Shown here piece after piece: positions 24,821 through 33,680 of a DNA stretch of 64,000 nucleotides. The notes beneath the pieces were generated by a model, which saw only the letters and a program-made list of their open reading frames with translations, had not been told where the DNA came from and made no database searches. Position numbers and translations under genes: made by a program. Numbering within the stretch: the first letter of the stretch is position 1; every line of letters starts with the position of its first letter. The DNA comes from Pseudomonas migulae NBRC 103157 (GTDB taxonomy: Bacteria > Pseudomonadota > Gammaproteobacteria > Pseudomonadales > Pseudomonadaceae), in contig NZ_BDAG01000034.1 of assembly GCF_002091715.1 (NCBI RefSeq), positions 22,592 to 86,591 on the forward strand, given 5' to 3'.

Positions 24821-25806
24821 TAATGGGTGTTCCTACAAGCGACACGGATAAGAACCGTGCAAAATTAAAACGTTCCAGTGACGACGACCACCATTGGTCG
24901 AACGAAGAACCCGACTGGAACAAAGCAGCCAGTTTGAAGCGCTGATTAAATTGGCGCGCTTGGGCTGGCAGGTAGGTACTTAGGAGGGCAGGCAACACAT
25001 CAAGGGCAAAGGTTCTGGGCCCGGGGTGAAGATCCTGATCAATTTGCAGGCTGGTTCGGTCAGAGTAAGTGAGCTTCGCAACACCCTTTGCTTTCGATTC
25101 AAAGGCAGTGTTGACGCAAGGTTTACCTGGAAACCATCGAGGTGGTCGATCCCGCTTGTTCGGTAGAGGCTTCCTTTGGGAAGGCTGACCGGGAGGATTT
25201 GTTCGACCAGAATTGACTTTCAGCTTGGTACTAACGCCGCGGATAGTAACGGATTGAATTGCCGAATGGAAGTGTGTTAGCAAAAAACCTCTGCGTGCAC
25301 GCCGACCCCCAAGGACTCATTGATGGTATTGACCCTCCGTTTTGCCCTGCTATAGCCCCAAAATCCGACAGTCGGTCGGTCACGTTCATCGGGCCAGGTC
25401 AGCCTGGATCAAGGGTTTGCCAAGGTTTATCCCCAGGCCGGGTAACAAAATGCGCCGAAAGGGCGCATCGATATAACTGCCGCGAAGGTACTTGTGCACA
25501 TAAGTTGCGCGCGTTGTCACCCCACTGTCATCTTGCCTTCAAGCACAGTGGGTGCCTGTAACCAAAATTTAAGTCAATGAAAAACATCGCTTTTTTTTAC
25601 TGGTGAAAAAATCGTCAGTTTGACTGCGAGCCCCATTCCACAGGGCTTTGCGAGAGTTCAGGGGCGGTTGTCCACTGAGTTATCCACAGCTTCTGTGGAT
25701 TGTCCCGAGCGCTTGCTCTAGCACGGGCGTGCCGGGTTTTTTAGGCTTTACCTGTAAGAAAAAAAGAGTAGAGTGGCGCGCCTTCCGATCTGCCCCACAG
25801 TGCTTT
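24821..25806. other. Long region without a convincing gene
   Basis: Nearly 1 kb holds only frames with non-protein-like composition. What can be seen is a hairpin ATGCGCC-GAAAG-GGCGCAT at 25450-25468 without a T-run, an AT-rich stretch at 25563-25620 and a paired DnaA-box-like motif at 25680-25700 just before the Sel1-like gene. The rest (24840-25440) has mixed composition with several GGA motifs (for example around 25138-25200), and no clear tRNA, riboswitch or IS remnant. A small RNA gene or an eroded insertion is possible. Confidence 0.5.
25680..25700. promoter_or_regulatory. Paired DnaA-box-like inverted repeat
   Basis: TTATCCACA at 25680-25688 is an exact consensus DnaA box. Together with the downstream CTGTGGAT it forms a perfect inverted repeat ATCCACAG-CTT-CTGTGGAT (25682-25700). 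It lies about 110 bp before the Sel1-like gene. It could be a DnaA titration or regulatory site. Confidence 0.5.
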
Positions 25807-26130
25807 ATGAAGTTTCGCTCAGTATCAGATTCCGTTACCTCTACACCTCCCCGTGTTCCCCCGCCCAAGCGATTTTCGATGCGTGTGGCCGAGTGGCTGC
25901 TCGACAGCCCGCGCCTGGGTGAAAACAGCAACGTCAAACACTTCGCCGGGCGTTTGCTCAAGCAACCGGCCCGCGAAGGTGTGGTGGCTGCGCAAAGCCG
26001 TCTCGGCCGGTTGATGTGCCGCGAATGCGGGAATGCCCGGGATCGTCGTATCGGCCAGGACCTTTTGCGTCAGGCCGCGCGGGCAGGGGATCGACGAGCC
26101 CAACAGGAACTGGGTCTGATCGAAGACTGA
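25807..26130 (+). CDS. Small Sel1-like repeat protein
   Basis: The 107-residue product has a basic, Pro-rich N-terminus and a C-terminal Sel1-like (TPR-like) unit: AAQSRLGRLMCRECGNARDRRIGQDLLRQAARAGDRRAQQELGLIED, with the AxxxLG, G, LL-xx-AAxxG and AxxxLG spacing of the repeat. No signal peptide; cytosolic. Sel1 units usually bind partner proteins, but none is known here. It lies 61 bp upstream of rmuC on the same strand. Confidence 0.75.
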   Translation: MKFRSVSDSVTSTPPRVPPPKRFSMRVAEWLLDSPRLGENSNVKHFAGRLLKQPAREGVVAAQSRLGRLMCRECGNARDRRIGQDLLRQAARAGDRRAQQELGLIED

Positions 26131-26191
26131 GCTGTCCAAGACCTGACACCTTGGTTAACCTTCAAGCTTTATCGAATGGGCAGGAATGGCG

Positions 26192-27670
26192 ATGGCGATG
26201 GACTTGACCAGCATATTGCTCGGTCTGGCGGGAGCTGCACTGCCGTTGTTGGCATTGGCCTGGCAACTTCAGCGCCGGGCGAGCGCCTCGCAGTCGGATG
26301 TTGCGCTGCTGGAAGAGCGTCTGGCCATGGCCCAACTGGCCCAGGATGGGTTGAACGCCCAACTCGAATCCTGCCGTGACGAAATCGCTGATCTGGGACT
26401 GGCCAACGCCGCCAAACAGGCAGACCTTGCCGCGATGCGCCGTGAAGTCGAACTGTTGCAGATCGAGCGCGATGACGCCCGCGATGCCGCCCACGCCTGG
26501 AACATCGAACGCGCCGGCAAAGAGGCTGAGTTGCGGCGTCTGGACGCCCAGGCCGCCTCCCTCAACGCCGAGCTGCGTGAGCAGCAGGAAAGCCATCAGC
26601 AGCGCCTCAGCGACCTGCAAGGCTCGCGAGACGAATTGCGTGCCCAGTTCGCCGAGCTGGCGGGCAAGATCTTCGACGAGCGCGAGCAGCGTTTCGCCGA
26701 AACCAGTCAGCAGCGTCTGGGCCAGTTGCTCGATCCTTTGAAGGAACGCATCCAGTCGTTTGAAAAACGTGTCGAGGAAAGTTATCAGGCCGAGGCGCGT
26801 GAGCGCTTCTCGCTGGCCAAGGAACTGGAGCGCCTGCAACAACTGAACCTGCGCCTGAGCGACGAAGCCACCAACCTGACCCGCGCCTTGAAAGGCCAGA
26901 AAACCCAGGGCAACTGGGGCGAGCTGATTCTTGAACGAGTGCTTGAGCACGCCGGCCTCGAGAAGGGGCGCGAGTATCAGACCCAGGTCAATCTCAAAGG
27001 TCCGGACGGTGAGCGGTTCCAGCCAGACGTGATTATCTATTTGCCGGGTGACAAGCAGGTGGTGGTCGACTCCAAGGTCAGCCTGACGGCTTATCAGCAA
27101 TACGTGGCGGCGGAAGACGATGCCATTGGCCAGATCGCCATCAAGCAGCACGTGCTGTCGTTACGCACTCACGTCAAAGGCCTGGCCGGCAAGGATTACA
27201 AGCGACTCGATGGTTTGCACAGCCTGGATTTCGTCTTGCTGTTCGTGCCCATCGAAGCGGCATTTTCCGCGGCGTTGCAGGCGGAGCCAACCCTGTTTCA
27301 GGAAGCCTTCGACCGCAACATCGTGATCGTCAGCCCGACCACGTTGCTGGCCACCCTGCGTGTCATCGACAGCCTGTGGAAGCAGGAGCGTCAGAGTCAG
27401 AATGCCCGGGAAATCGCCGAGCGGGCAGGGTGGCTGTACGACAAGTTCGTGTTGTTCATTCAGGACCTGGATGAAGTCGGCAATCGCTTGCAGCAACTGG
27501 ACAAGGCCTACAGTTCTGCGCGCAACAAGCTGACAGAAGGCCGCGGCAATCTGGTCAGTCGCAGCGAGCAGCTCAAGTTGCTGGGCGCGCGAGCGAGCAA
27601 AAGTCTGCCGGCGGATCTGCTGGAGCGGGCGATGACCGATGTCGATGGGTTGGCCGAGTTGCCTGAGTAA
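26192..27670 (+). CDS. rmuC: DNA recombination protein RmuC
   Basis: RmuC is a membrane-anchored coiled-coil protein with a nuclease-like domain that limits recombination at inverted repeats. The 492-residue protein starts with a membrane helix (TSILLGLAGAALPLLALAW), followed by a long coiled coil (about residues 35-200) rich in Glu, Arg and Gln. The RmuC domain then carries LKGQKTQGNWGELILERVLEHAGL, the core VVVDSKVSLTAYQQYV, and FVLLFVPIEAAF. Three in-frame ATGs are close together; the one at 26192 has AGGA six bases upstream. Confidence 0.93.
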   Translation: MAMDLTSILLGLAGAALPLLALAWQLQRRASASQSDVALLEERLAMAQLAQDGLNAQLESCRDEIADLGLANAAKQADLAAMRREVELLQIERDDARDAAHAWNIERAGKEAELRRLDAQAASLNAELREQQESHQQRLSDLQGSRDELRAQFAELAGKIFDEREQRFAETSQQRLGQLLDPLKERIQSFEKRVEESYQAEARERFSLAKELERLQQLNLRLSDEATNLTRALKGQKTQGNWGELILERVLEHAGLEKGREYQTQVNLKGPDGERFQPDVIIYLPGDKQVVVDSKVSLTAYQQYVAAEDDAIGQIAIKQHVLSLRTHVKGLAGKDYKRLDGLHSLDFVLLFVPIEAAFSAALQAEPTLFQEAFDRNIVIVSPTTLLATLRVIDSLWKQERQSQNAREIAERAGWLYDKFVLFIQDLDEVGNRLQQLDKAYSSARNKLTEGRGNLVSRSEQLKLLGARASKSLPADLLERAMTDVDGLAELPE

Positions 27671-27686
27671 GATCAAAAGATCGCAG

Positions 27687-30600
27687 CTACAACGGCAAAT
27701 GCCGACTCAACAACGCCCGCAACGCCGCCGGTTTCACCGGTTTCGCCAGATAATCCAACCCCGCCGCATGCACCTGAGCCACCGTTTCCGGGTGCCCATC
27801 GGCGCTGATCACCACGCCAGGTACCGGCTCGCCCAAGCGGGTCCGTAACCAGGCCATCAAGTCAGTCCCGGTCTCGCCATCGTCCAGGTGATAATCCACC
27901 AGCGCCAGTTGCGGACGCATGCCATTGTTCAGCAGCGCCGCGCATTCGTCGCGATTGCGCGCCGTCCAGACCTGGCAACCCCAACGGGTCAGCAAACTGT
28001 TCATGCCGATGAGGATGCTGTCTTCGTTGTCGATGCATAGCACCTGCGCGCCGCTCATGAGTTTGCCGTTGAGCTCGGTGACGTTGGCCGGTGCCGGGAT
28101 TTGCGCCTTGGCCAACGGCACGCTGACGCTGAATACACTGCCGCGCCCCGGCCAGGAGCGTACTTGCAGGGTGTGACCGAGAACGCGACACAGTCCATCG
28201 GCAATCGCCAGTCCCAGGCCCAAACCTTTCTCGGCATGGGTCTGGTGGCTGTCCAGGCGCTTGAATTCTTCGAATATCACTTTCAGTTTGTCTTGCGCTA
28301 TCCCCGGCCCTCGGTCCCAGACTTCCAGGCTCAGTTCACCCTGGTGCCGACGAACCCCCAACAGTACCGGCCCCTTGGCGTAGCGGAAGGCGTTGGTCAG
28401 GAAATTCTGCAAGATCCGTCGCAACAGTTTGATGTCACTGTCGATCCGCAACGCGCTGCCTCGAACCCTGAATTTGAGCCCTTGGTCCCGGGCCAGCGCC
28501 TTGAATTCTGCGCCGAGCGTGTCGAACAGTTCATTGAGCACGAACGGCTTCGGATCCGGGTTGATCTTGCCGTTTTCCAGGCGGGAAATGTCCAGCAGGT
28601 CGCTGATCAGGTCTTCGGCCGAGCGCAATGACGAATCCAGGTGATGGACCAGTTTCTGCGCTTCGCTGGACAAGCCGTCGTCCTGATGGGACAGGGCTGC
28701 AGAAAACAGTCGCGCGGCGTTCAGCGGTTGCATCAGGTCATGACTGACCGCCGTGAGGAAACGGGTTTTCGACTGGTTGGCCAACTCGGCGGTGCCCTTG
28801 GCTTCGGTGAGTGCCACGTTCAGTTGCGACAGCTCGTGCGTGCGCTCCGTGACTCGCCGCTCCAGGCCTTCGTTAGCTTCGGTCAGCGCCTGCTCGGCTT
28901 CGCGGAACGCGGTGATGTCGGTAAAACTCATGACGAAACCGCCACCCGGCATCGGGTTGCCGATCAACTCGATCACACGGCCATTGGGGAACAGTCGTTC
29001 AGAGGTGTGGGCGCGGCCCTGACGCATCCAGTGCAAACGTCGGGCGACGTGTACTTCGGCTTCGCCAGGACCGCACAGACCGCGTTCGGCGTTGTAGCGA
29101 ATGATGTCGGCAATCGGCCGGCCGACGCTGATCAAGCCGTCCGGGTAGTTGAACAGCTCCAGATAACGCCGGTTCCACGCCACCAGTCGCAATGACTGGT
29201 CGACCACGCTGATGCCTTGCGTGATGTTTTCGATCGCACCTTGCAGCAATGCGCGATTGAACTGCAGCACTTCCGAGGCTTCGTCGGCGATTCGGACGAC
29301 ATCCTCGAGTTGCATCTCCCGACCTTCGATGGCGGCTTTTACCACGGCACGTGTCGAAGAGGCGCCGAGAACACCGGCCAGCAAGCGTTCGGTGTGGGCG
29401 ATCCATTCACCGTCGGCGTTCTGGTTCGGGTTGAAGCCTTTGCCCTGGCGATAGGCGAAACGGATAAAACTCTGACGGGCGCGTTCTTCACCGACAAACC
29501 GTGCAGCCAGTTGCAGCAGGTCGTCGATTTGCACCGCCAGCATCGAGCGGGCGCTGGGGCGGGCACTGATTTCCTGGCCGATGAAGCGGCCAGCCTGCCA
29601 GTGTTCCGAAACCCGTGTGCGCGAAAGCACCGATACCCACGCGAACAAGGTGAAGTTGGCCGCCAGTGACAACACCACGCCTTGGGTCAGCGGGGTGAGC
29701 GGCAGGTTCAGCGGGTTGCTGTGCAGCCAGGCCAGGCCGGGGAAACTGCTCAACGACAAACCGAGGCTGTGGGCGGCAATTGGCAGAATCAGCGTGTAGA
29801 ACCACAGGAATGTCCCGGCGGCGAGGCCGGCGAACACGCCGCGGCGGTTAGCCTGTTTCCAGTACAGCGCGCCGAGCATGGCCGGTGCCAGTTGGGTCAC
29901 GGCGGCGAAGGCGATCTGGCCGATGGTCGCCAGGCTCGCGGTGGAGCCCAGCAGGCGATAGCTGACATAGGCCAGCAGCAGAATCACCACGATGCTGACG
30001 CGGCGCACCGAAAGCATCCACTGGCGGAACACTTCGAACGGCCGCTCGGCGTTATTGCGGCGTAGCAACCAAGGCAACAGCATGTCGTTGGAAACCATGG
30101 TCGACAACGCAACGCTGGCCACGATCACCATGCCGGTCGCCGCCGAGGCACCGCCGATAAAGGCCAGCATCGCCAGCGCGGGGTGGGCTTGGGCCAGTGG
30201 CAGGCTGATGACGAACGAGTCCGGCAACACCGAGCTGGGCAGCAGCATCTGACCGGCCAAAGCGATCGGGACGACAAACAAGGCCGCCAGCGCCAGGTAC
30301 GCCGGGAAGACCCACTTGGCCAGGCGCAAATCCTGTGGGTCGATGTTTTCCACCACCGTCACGTGGAACTGCCGGGGCAGGCAGATGATTGCCATCATCG
30401 CCACGCCGGTCTGCACCACCATCGACGGCCAATTGATGGTTTCCTTCCAATACGCTTCGAGGCGCGGTGCGAGCATTGCCTGATCGAACAGGTCGTCGAA
30501 ACCGTCGTACAGGCCGTAGGTCACGAACGCGCCGACCGCGAGAAACGCGAACAGCTTGACCAGCGACTCGAACGCAATCGCCAGCACCATGCCGCGGTGG

Positions 30601-31157
30601 TGTTCGGTGGCGTCGAGGTTGCGCGTACCAAACACAATGGTGAACAACGCGAGCACCAGCGACACGATCAACGCCGTGTCCTGGGCGCGAGTGCCCATGG
30701 CGTCGGCACCGGCACCGATCAGCAGGTTCACCCCGAGCACGATGCCCTTGAGCTGCAACGCGATGTAAGGCAGCACGCCGACCAGGCAGATCAACGCCAC
30801 GACAACCGCCAGTGACTGGGATTTGCCATAACGGGCGGCGATGAAGTCGGCAATGGAGGTGATGTTCTCCTGCTTGCTGATCATCACCATTTTTTGCAGG
30901 ACCCACGGTGCGCAGACCAACAGCAGGATCGGCCCGAGGTAGATCGGCAGGAACGACCAGAGTTGTTCGGCGGCCTGGCCGACGGCGCCAAAGAACGTCC
31001 AGCTGGTGCAATAGACCGCCAGCGACAGGCTGTACACCCAGGCGCGCACCCGCGGCGGCAACGGCGCACTGCGACGGTCACCGTAGAAGGCGATGGCGAA
31101 CATGATGGCCATATAGGCCAGGGCGACGGCGGCGATCAGCCCGCTGGACAGCGACAT
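27687..31157 (-). CDS. Transporter-coupled hybrid histidine kinase (SSS-PAS-HisKA-HATPase-REC)
   Basis: This 1156-residue inner-membrane protein begins with about 13 helices of the sodium:solute symporter family (residues 1-490), as in CbrA. After a linker come a PAS domain (about 640-748), a short coiled coil, HisKA with phospho-His in AVSHDLMQPLNAARL near residue 804, HATPase N box NFLTNAFRYAKG near 922, G box GLGLGLAIADGL near 982, and a C-terminal receiver whose phosphoacceptor Asp is in LALVDYHLDDGE near 1087. The architecture and length resemble P. aeruginosa MxtR more than CbrA, which lacks the receiver. The ATG at 31155-31157 has GGAG six bases upstream. The response regulator partner is not adjacent. 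Confidence 0.9.
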   Translation of the reverse strand: MSLSSGLIAAVALAYMAIMFAIAFYGDRRSAPLPPRVRAWVYSLSLAVYCTSWTFFGAVGQAAEQLWSFLPIYLGPILLLVCAPWVLQKMVMISKQENITSIADFIAARYGKSQSLAVVVALICLVGVLPYIALQLKGIVLGVNLLIGAGADAMGTRAQDTALIVSLVLALFTIVFGTRNLDATEHHRGMVLAIAFESLVKLFAFLAVGAFVTYGLYDGFDDLFDQAMLAPRLEAYWKETINWPSMVVQTGVAMMAIICLPRQFHVTVVENIDPQDLRLAKWVFPAYLALAALFVVPIALAGQMLLPSSVLPDSFVISLPLAQAHPALAMLAFIGGASAATGMVIVASVALSTMVSNDMLLPWLLRRNNAERPFEVFRQWMLSVRRVSIVVILLLAYVSYRLLGSTASLATIGQIAFAAVTQLAPAMLGALYWKQANRRGVFAGLAAGTFLWFYTLILPIAAHSLGLSLSSFPGLAWLHSNPLNLPLTPLTQGVVLSLAANFTLFAWVSVLSRTRVSEHWQAGRFIGQEISARPSARSMLAVQIDDLLQLAARFVGEERARQSFIRFAYRQGKGFNPNQNADGEWIAHTERLLAGVLGASSTRAVVKAAIEGREMQLEDVVRIADEASEVLQFNRALLQGAIENITQGISVVDQSLRLVAWNRRYLELFNYPDGLISVGRPIADIIRYNAERGLCGPGEAEVHVARRLHWMRQGRAHTSERLFPNGRVIELIGNPMPGGGFVMSFTDITAFREAEQALTEANEGLERRVTERTHELSQLNVALTEAKGTAELANQSKTRFLTAVSHDLMQPLNAARLFSAALSHQDDGLSSEAQKLVHHLDSSLRSAEDLISDLLDISRLENGKINPDPKPFVLNELFDTLGAEFKALARDQGLKFRVRGSALRIDSDIKLLRRILQNFLTNAFRYAKGPVLLGVRRHQGELSLEVWDRGPGIAQDKLKVIFEEFKRLDSHQTHAEKGLGLGLAIADGLCRVLGHTLQVRSWPGRGSVFSVSVPLAKAQIPAPANVTELNGKLMSGAQVLCIDNEDSILIGMNSLLTRWGCQVWTARNRDECAALLNNGMRPQLALVDYHLDDGETGTDLMAWLRTRLGEPVPGVVISADGHPETVAQVHAAGLDYLAKPVKPAALRALLSRHLPL

Positions 31158-31300
31158 GGGAACTCCAGACAAAAGACACCGGGACTCCCGCCCGGACAGA
31201 CAGTCTCGCACGACCGTCCAAGTTAGTCAGTGTCGACCAAGGTCGTGGCGTGGTGGGGTGTCGCAGGCGGTGGGGCAGATGTCTCTGAGGTGTTTTTTTG

Positions 31301-31394
31301 GGCCCCTTCGCGAGCAAGCCCGCTCCCACATTCGACTGCATTCTTATGGGAAAACTCGGTTGAATGTGGGAGCGGGCTTGCTCGCGAAGGGGCC
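31301..31394. repeat. REPIN (family A), longest perfect arms
   Basis: Thirty-three-base arms (31301-31333 and 31362-31394) are perfect reverse complements. It lies in the gap between the hybrid kinase promoter and the stop of the TetR gene, touching that stop codon at 31396. Confidence 0.9.
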
Positions 31395-31395
31395 C

Positions 31396-31935
31396 TCACT
31401 GACTCAACGCAATTTCGATTAACCTATGCAGCTCCTCAACCTCCAGCGGTGCCTTCGAAAACAGAATGCGAAACACCGAAGGCGCCGCTACCAGATTGAT
31501 CAGTCGGTCAACACTCGGTTTCGGCTGGTCAGGATAGCGATCCAGAATCGTCTGCAACTGCCCGCCAATGAGCGTCGCGCAAAAGCCCGGTGTCAGACTC
31601 GATTGCACATCGCGCAACATGTTGCGGCCAGGTTCGGAACTCATTTCGTCCAGGTACTGCTCCGCCCACGCCCGCACATCTCCGCGCAGGCTGCCGGTGT
31701 TGGCCGGCTCACTGTCGGGCTGCATGCGCGCAAGGGCGACATCTGCCAGCAACGCCGATAAATCGCCCCAGCGCCGGTAAATGGTCGACGGTGTAACGCC
31801 TGCACGTGCAGCGATTTGCGGGACGGTCACGGTGGCGCGGTCCTGTTCTTCAAGGAGCGCTCGGACGGCCGAATGAATTGACTCTTGCACCCGGGCACTG
31901 CGGCCGCCGGGGCGTAAACCTTCTTTAATAGCCAT
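31396..31935 (-). CDS. TetR/AcrR family regulator
   Basis: This 179-residue regulator has an N-terminal helix-turn-helix (VTVPQIAARAGVTPSTIYRRWGDLSALLADVAL, residues 36-68) and a C-terminal ligand domain of the TetR_C_16/C-like type (IL DRYPDQPKPSVDRLINLVAAP region). It is divergent from the MFS gene starting at 32028 and likely controls that gene and itself. The 92-bp spacer contains a 7-bp inverted repeat (31992-32014) as a candidate operator. Confidence 0.9.
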   Translation of the reverse strand: MAIKEGLRPGGRSARVQESIHSAVRALLEEQDRATVTVPQIAARAGVTPSTIYRRWGDLSALLADVALARMQPDSEPANTGSLRGDVRAWAEQYLDEMSSEPGRNMLRDVQSSLTPGFCATLIGGQLQTILDRYPDQPKPSVDRLINLVAAPSVFRILFSKAPLEVEELHRLIEIALSQ

Positions 31936-31991
31936 GCATCGGACCTTAACACAAAGAATTTGCTTTAAGCGTTAGCGAGTAGCACACTCCG

Positions 31992-32014
31992 CAAAAGCAA
32001 AAAATTAGCTTTTG
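31992..32014. promoter_or_regulatory. Candidate TetR operator
   Basis: CAAAAGC (31992-31998) and GCTTTTG (32008-32014) are perfect inverted repeats with a 9-bp AT spacer, placed between the divergent TetR and MFS genes, immediately before the MFS start. Confidence 0.4.
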
Positions 32015-32027
32015 TGGGGGTGTGCGC

Positions 32028-33218
32028 ATGTCGAATAAAGCTTCCAACCGTTCAATCCTGTGGTTTCTGGCGATCACTTTACTGAGTTTTCTCGCCGCTT
32101 CCACGGCGCCGACGCCGTTGTATCACTTGTATCAGGAGCAGCTGCAATTCTCGGCAGCGACCCTGACCGTGATTTTTGGCGTCTACGCCATCAGTTTGCT
32201 GGCGGCGCTGCTGACAGTCGGTTCGCTTTCGGATCATCTGGGCCGCAAGCCGGTCATTTTCACGGCCGTCATACTTAATCTGCTGGCGATGCTGCTGTTT
32301 ATCAATGCGGACAGCGTGGCGTGGTTGATCAGTGCGCGGGTCCTTCAGGGTTTTGCCACCGGGATGGCCACCGCCGTATTGAGCGCCGCGCTGCTGGACA
32401 CCGATCGTCAGCAGGGGCCGCTGGTCAACAGCGTTGCGCCGCTGCTCGGCATGGCGATTGGTGGCATGGGCTGCGGCTTGCTGGCCGAGTTTGCGCCGCT
32501 GCCGTTGCAGTTGACCTATTGGGTGCTGATTGCGCTGTTTGTGATGCAGGCGCTGTACGTCTGGCGCCTGCCAGAAAGCGTCAGTCCGCAACCGGGGGCA
32601 TGGGCCTCGTTGCGTCCAACCCTGCATGTGCCGACGCAGGCGCGCGCCACCTTGTGGCGGGTGTTGCCGCTGAATCTCTCGACCTGGGCGCTCGGCGGTT
32701 TTTATGCCTCGCTCTCGCCCTCGCTGCTACGCACGGCCACCGGCTCGACCTCGAATCTGATAGGTGGGGCGGCAGTCGCAGCATTGACCCTGACCGGCGC
32801 GCTGATGATCTTTACCCTGCGTCACCAACCCGCCGCGAAGGCACTGCGGTTGGGCGGTACGTTCCTGCCAACTGGCGTCGTGTTGCTTTTGCTGGGTGTG
32901 CACAGCGCAAGCCTGCCTTTGTTTTTCCTTGGCACGCTGGTGGCCGGTTGCGGATTCGGCGCCGGTTTCCTTGGCTCAGTGCGCAGTCTGGTACCCCTGG
33001 CGCTGCCCCATGAGCGGGCAGGGTTGATGTCGGCATTTTATGTGCTCAGTTACCTGGCGTTCTGTTTGCCGTCGTTGCTGGCGGGGAGTCTGACGCGGAC
33101 GTTTGGCCTGGTGGCGACCACCGATGGTTATGGCGTGGTGCTGATCATCCTGTCTGTCGGTGCGTTACTCGGGTTGATGCGTCAGCAGTCCATCAAAGTC
33201 TGTAGCGTCGATGTTTAA
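32028..33218 (+). CDS. MFS transporter divergent from TetR
   Basis: The 396-residue protein has twelve transmembrane segments and the MFS signature GSLSDHLGRKPVIFTAVILN between helices 2 and 3. N-terminal STAPTPLYHLYQEQLQFSA resembles the sugar-efflux/drug-export branch of the family. Substrate unknown. The ATG at 32028 was preferred over a GTG two codons upstream; the ribosome site is weak (GGGGG). Its neighbour TetR makes it a likely inducible exporter. Its stop overlaps a possible upstream start of the cupin gene. Confidence 0.88.
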   Translation: MSNKASNRSILWFLAITLLSFLAASTAPTPLYHLYQEQLQFSAATLTVIFGVYAISLLAALLTVGSLSDHLGRKPVIFTAVILNLLAMLLFINADSVAWLISARVLQGFATGMATAVLSAALLDTDRQQGPLVNSVAPLLGMAIGGMGCGLLAEFAPLPLQLTYWVLIALFVMQALYVWRLPESVSPQPGAWASLRPTLHVPTQARATLWRVLPLNLSTWALGGFYASLSPSLLRTATGSTSNLIGGAAVAALTLTGALMIFTLRHQPAAKALRLGGTFLPTGVVLLLLGVHSASLPLFFLGTLVAGCGFGAGFLGSVRSLVPLALPHERAGLMSAFYVLSYLAFCLPSLLAGSLTRTFGLVATTDGYGVVLIILSVGALLGLMRQQSIKVCSVDV

Positions 33219-33262
33219 TGATCGCTAGCCTTGGCAGCGCCATTCATCTCGACGGACCGTCC

Positions 33263-33574
33263 ATGAAAATCATCCGCAGCCAATCCTTCACTGCCGACCG
33301 TGCCTGGGGGGCGCTCGACATCGCCAACATGAACGGCATCACCACCCGCTTGCACTGGACCGATCAGCCCTACAAATGGCACATCAATGACGGCCAGGAA
33401 GTGTTCGTCGTGCTCGATGGCCAGGTGCACATGCATTACCGCGAAGAGGGTCTGGAGAAAGAGGTGGTGTTGAGCGTAGGAGATATCTTTTACGCCTCCG
33501 TGGGCACCGAGCATGTGGCGCATCCGTTGGGGGTGGCGAGGATATTGGTGATCGAATCGGAAGGCAGTGTCTGA
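33263..33574 (+). CDS. Cupin domain protein
   Basis: The 103-residue product is a single small cupin barrel. The two metal-binding motifs read LHWTDQPYKWHINDGQEVFVVLDGQ (with His and Glu) and VGDIFYASVGTEHVAHPLG (with His). The start MKIIRSQSFTADRAWG is the usual one; an in-frame ATG 15 codons upstream overlaps the MFS stop as TAATG and is an alternative if coupled. Enzyme role is unknown. Small cupins of this kind often sit with transporters. Confidence 0.85.
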   Translation: MKIIRSQSFTADRAWGALDIANMNGITTRLHWTDQPYKWHINDGQEVFVVLDGQVHMHYREEGLEKEVVLSVGDIFYASVGTEHVAHPLGVARILVIESEGSV

Positions 33575-33680
33575 TGGCATATCGGCAAAACAGATAACAG
33601 TTAGAGATATTACCCGTTATATCGATATTCGATTCGGATCTACCATGGGCTCCACCTCAACAGAGGACAGGAGTTCGACC

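Noticed and set aside
24579..25283. Open frame of about 234 codons on the minus strand
   Set aside because: Its composition is not protein-like, it has no ribosome site and it overlaps the real 74-residue gene in another frame.
25450..25468. Hairpin ATGCGCC-GAAAG-GGCGCAT as a terminator
   Set aside because: There is no T-run on either side, so termination is not supported.
25680..25700. Replication origin
   Set aside because: Only one pair of DnaA boxes is seen, without dnaA/rpmH neighbours or a box array, so this is not oriC.
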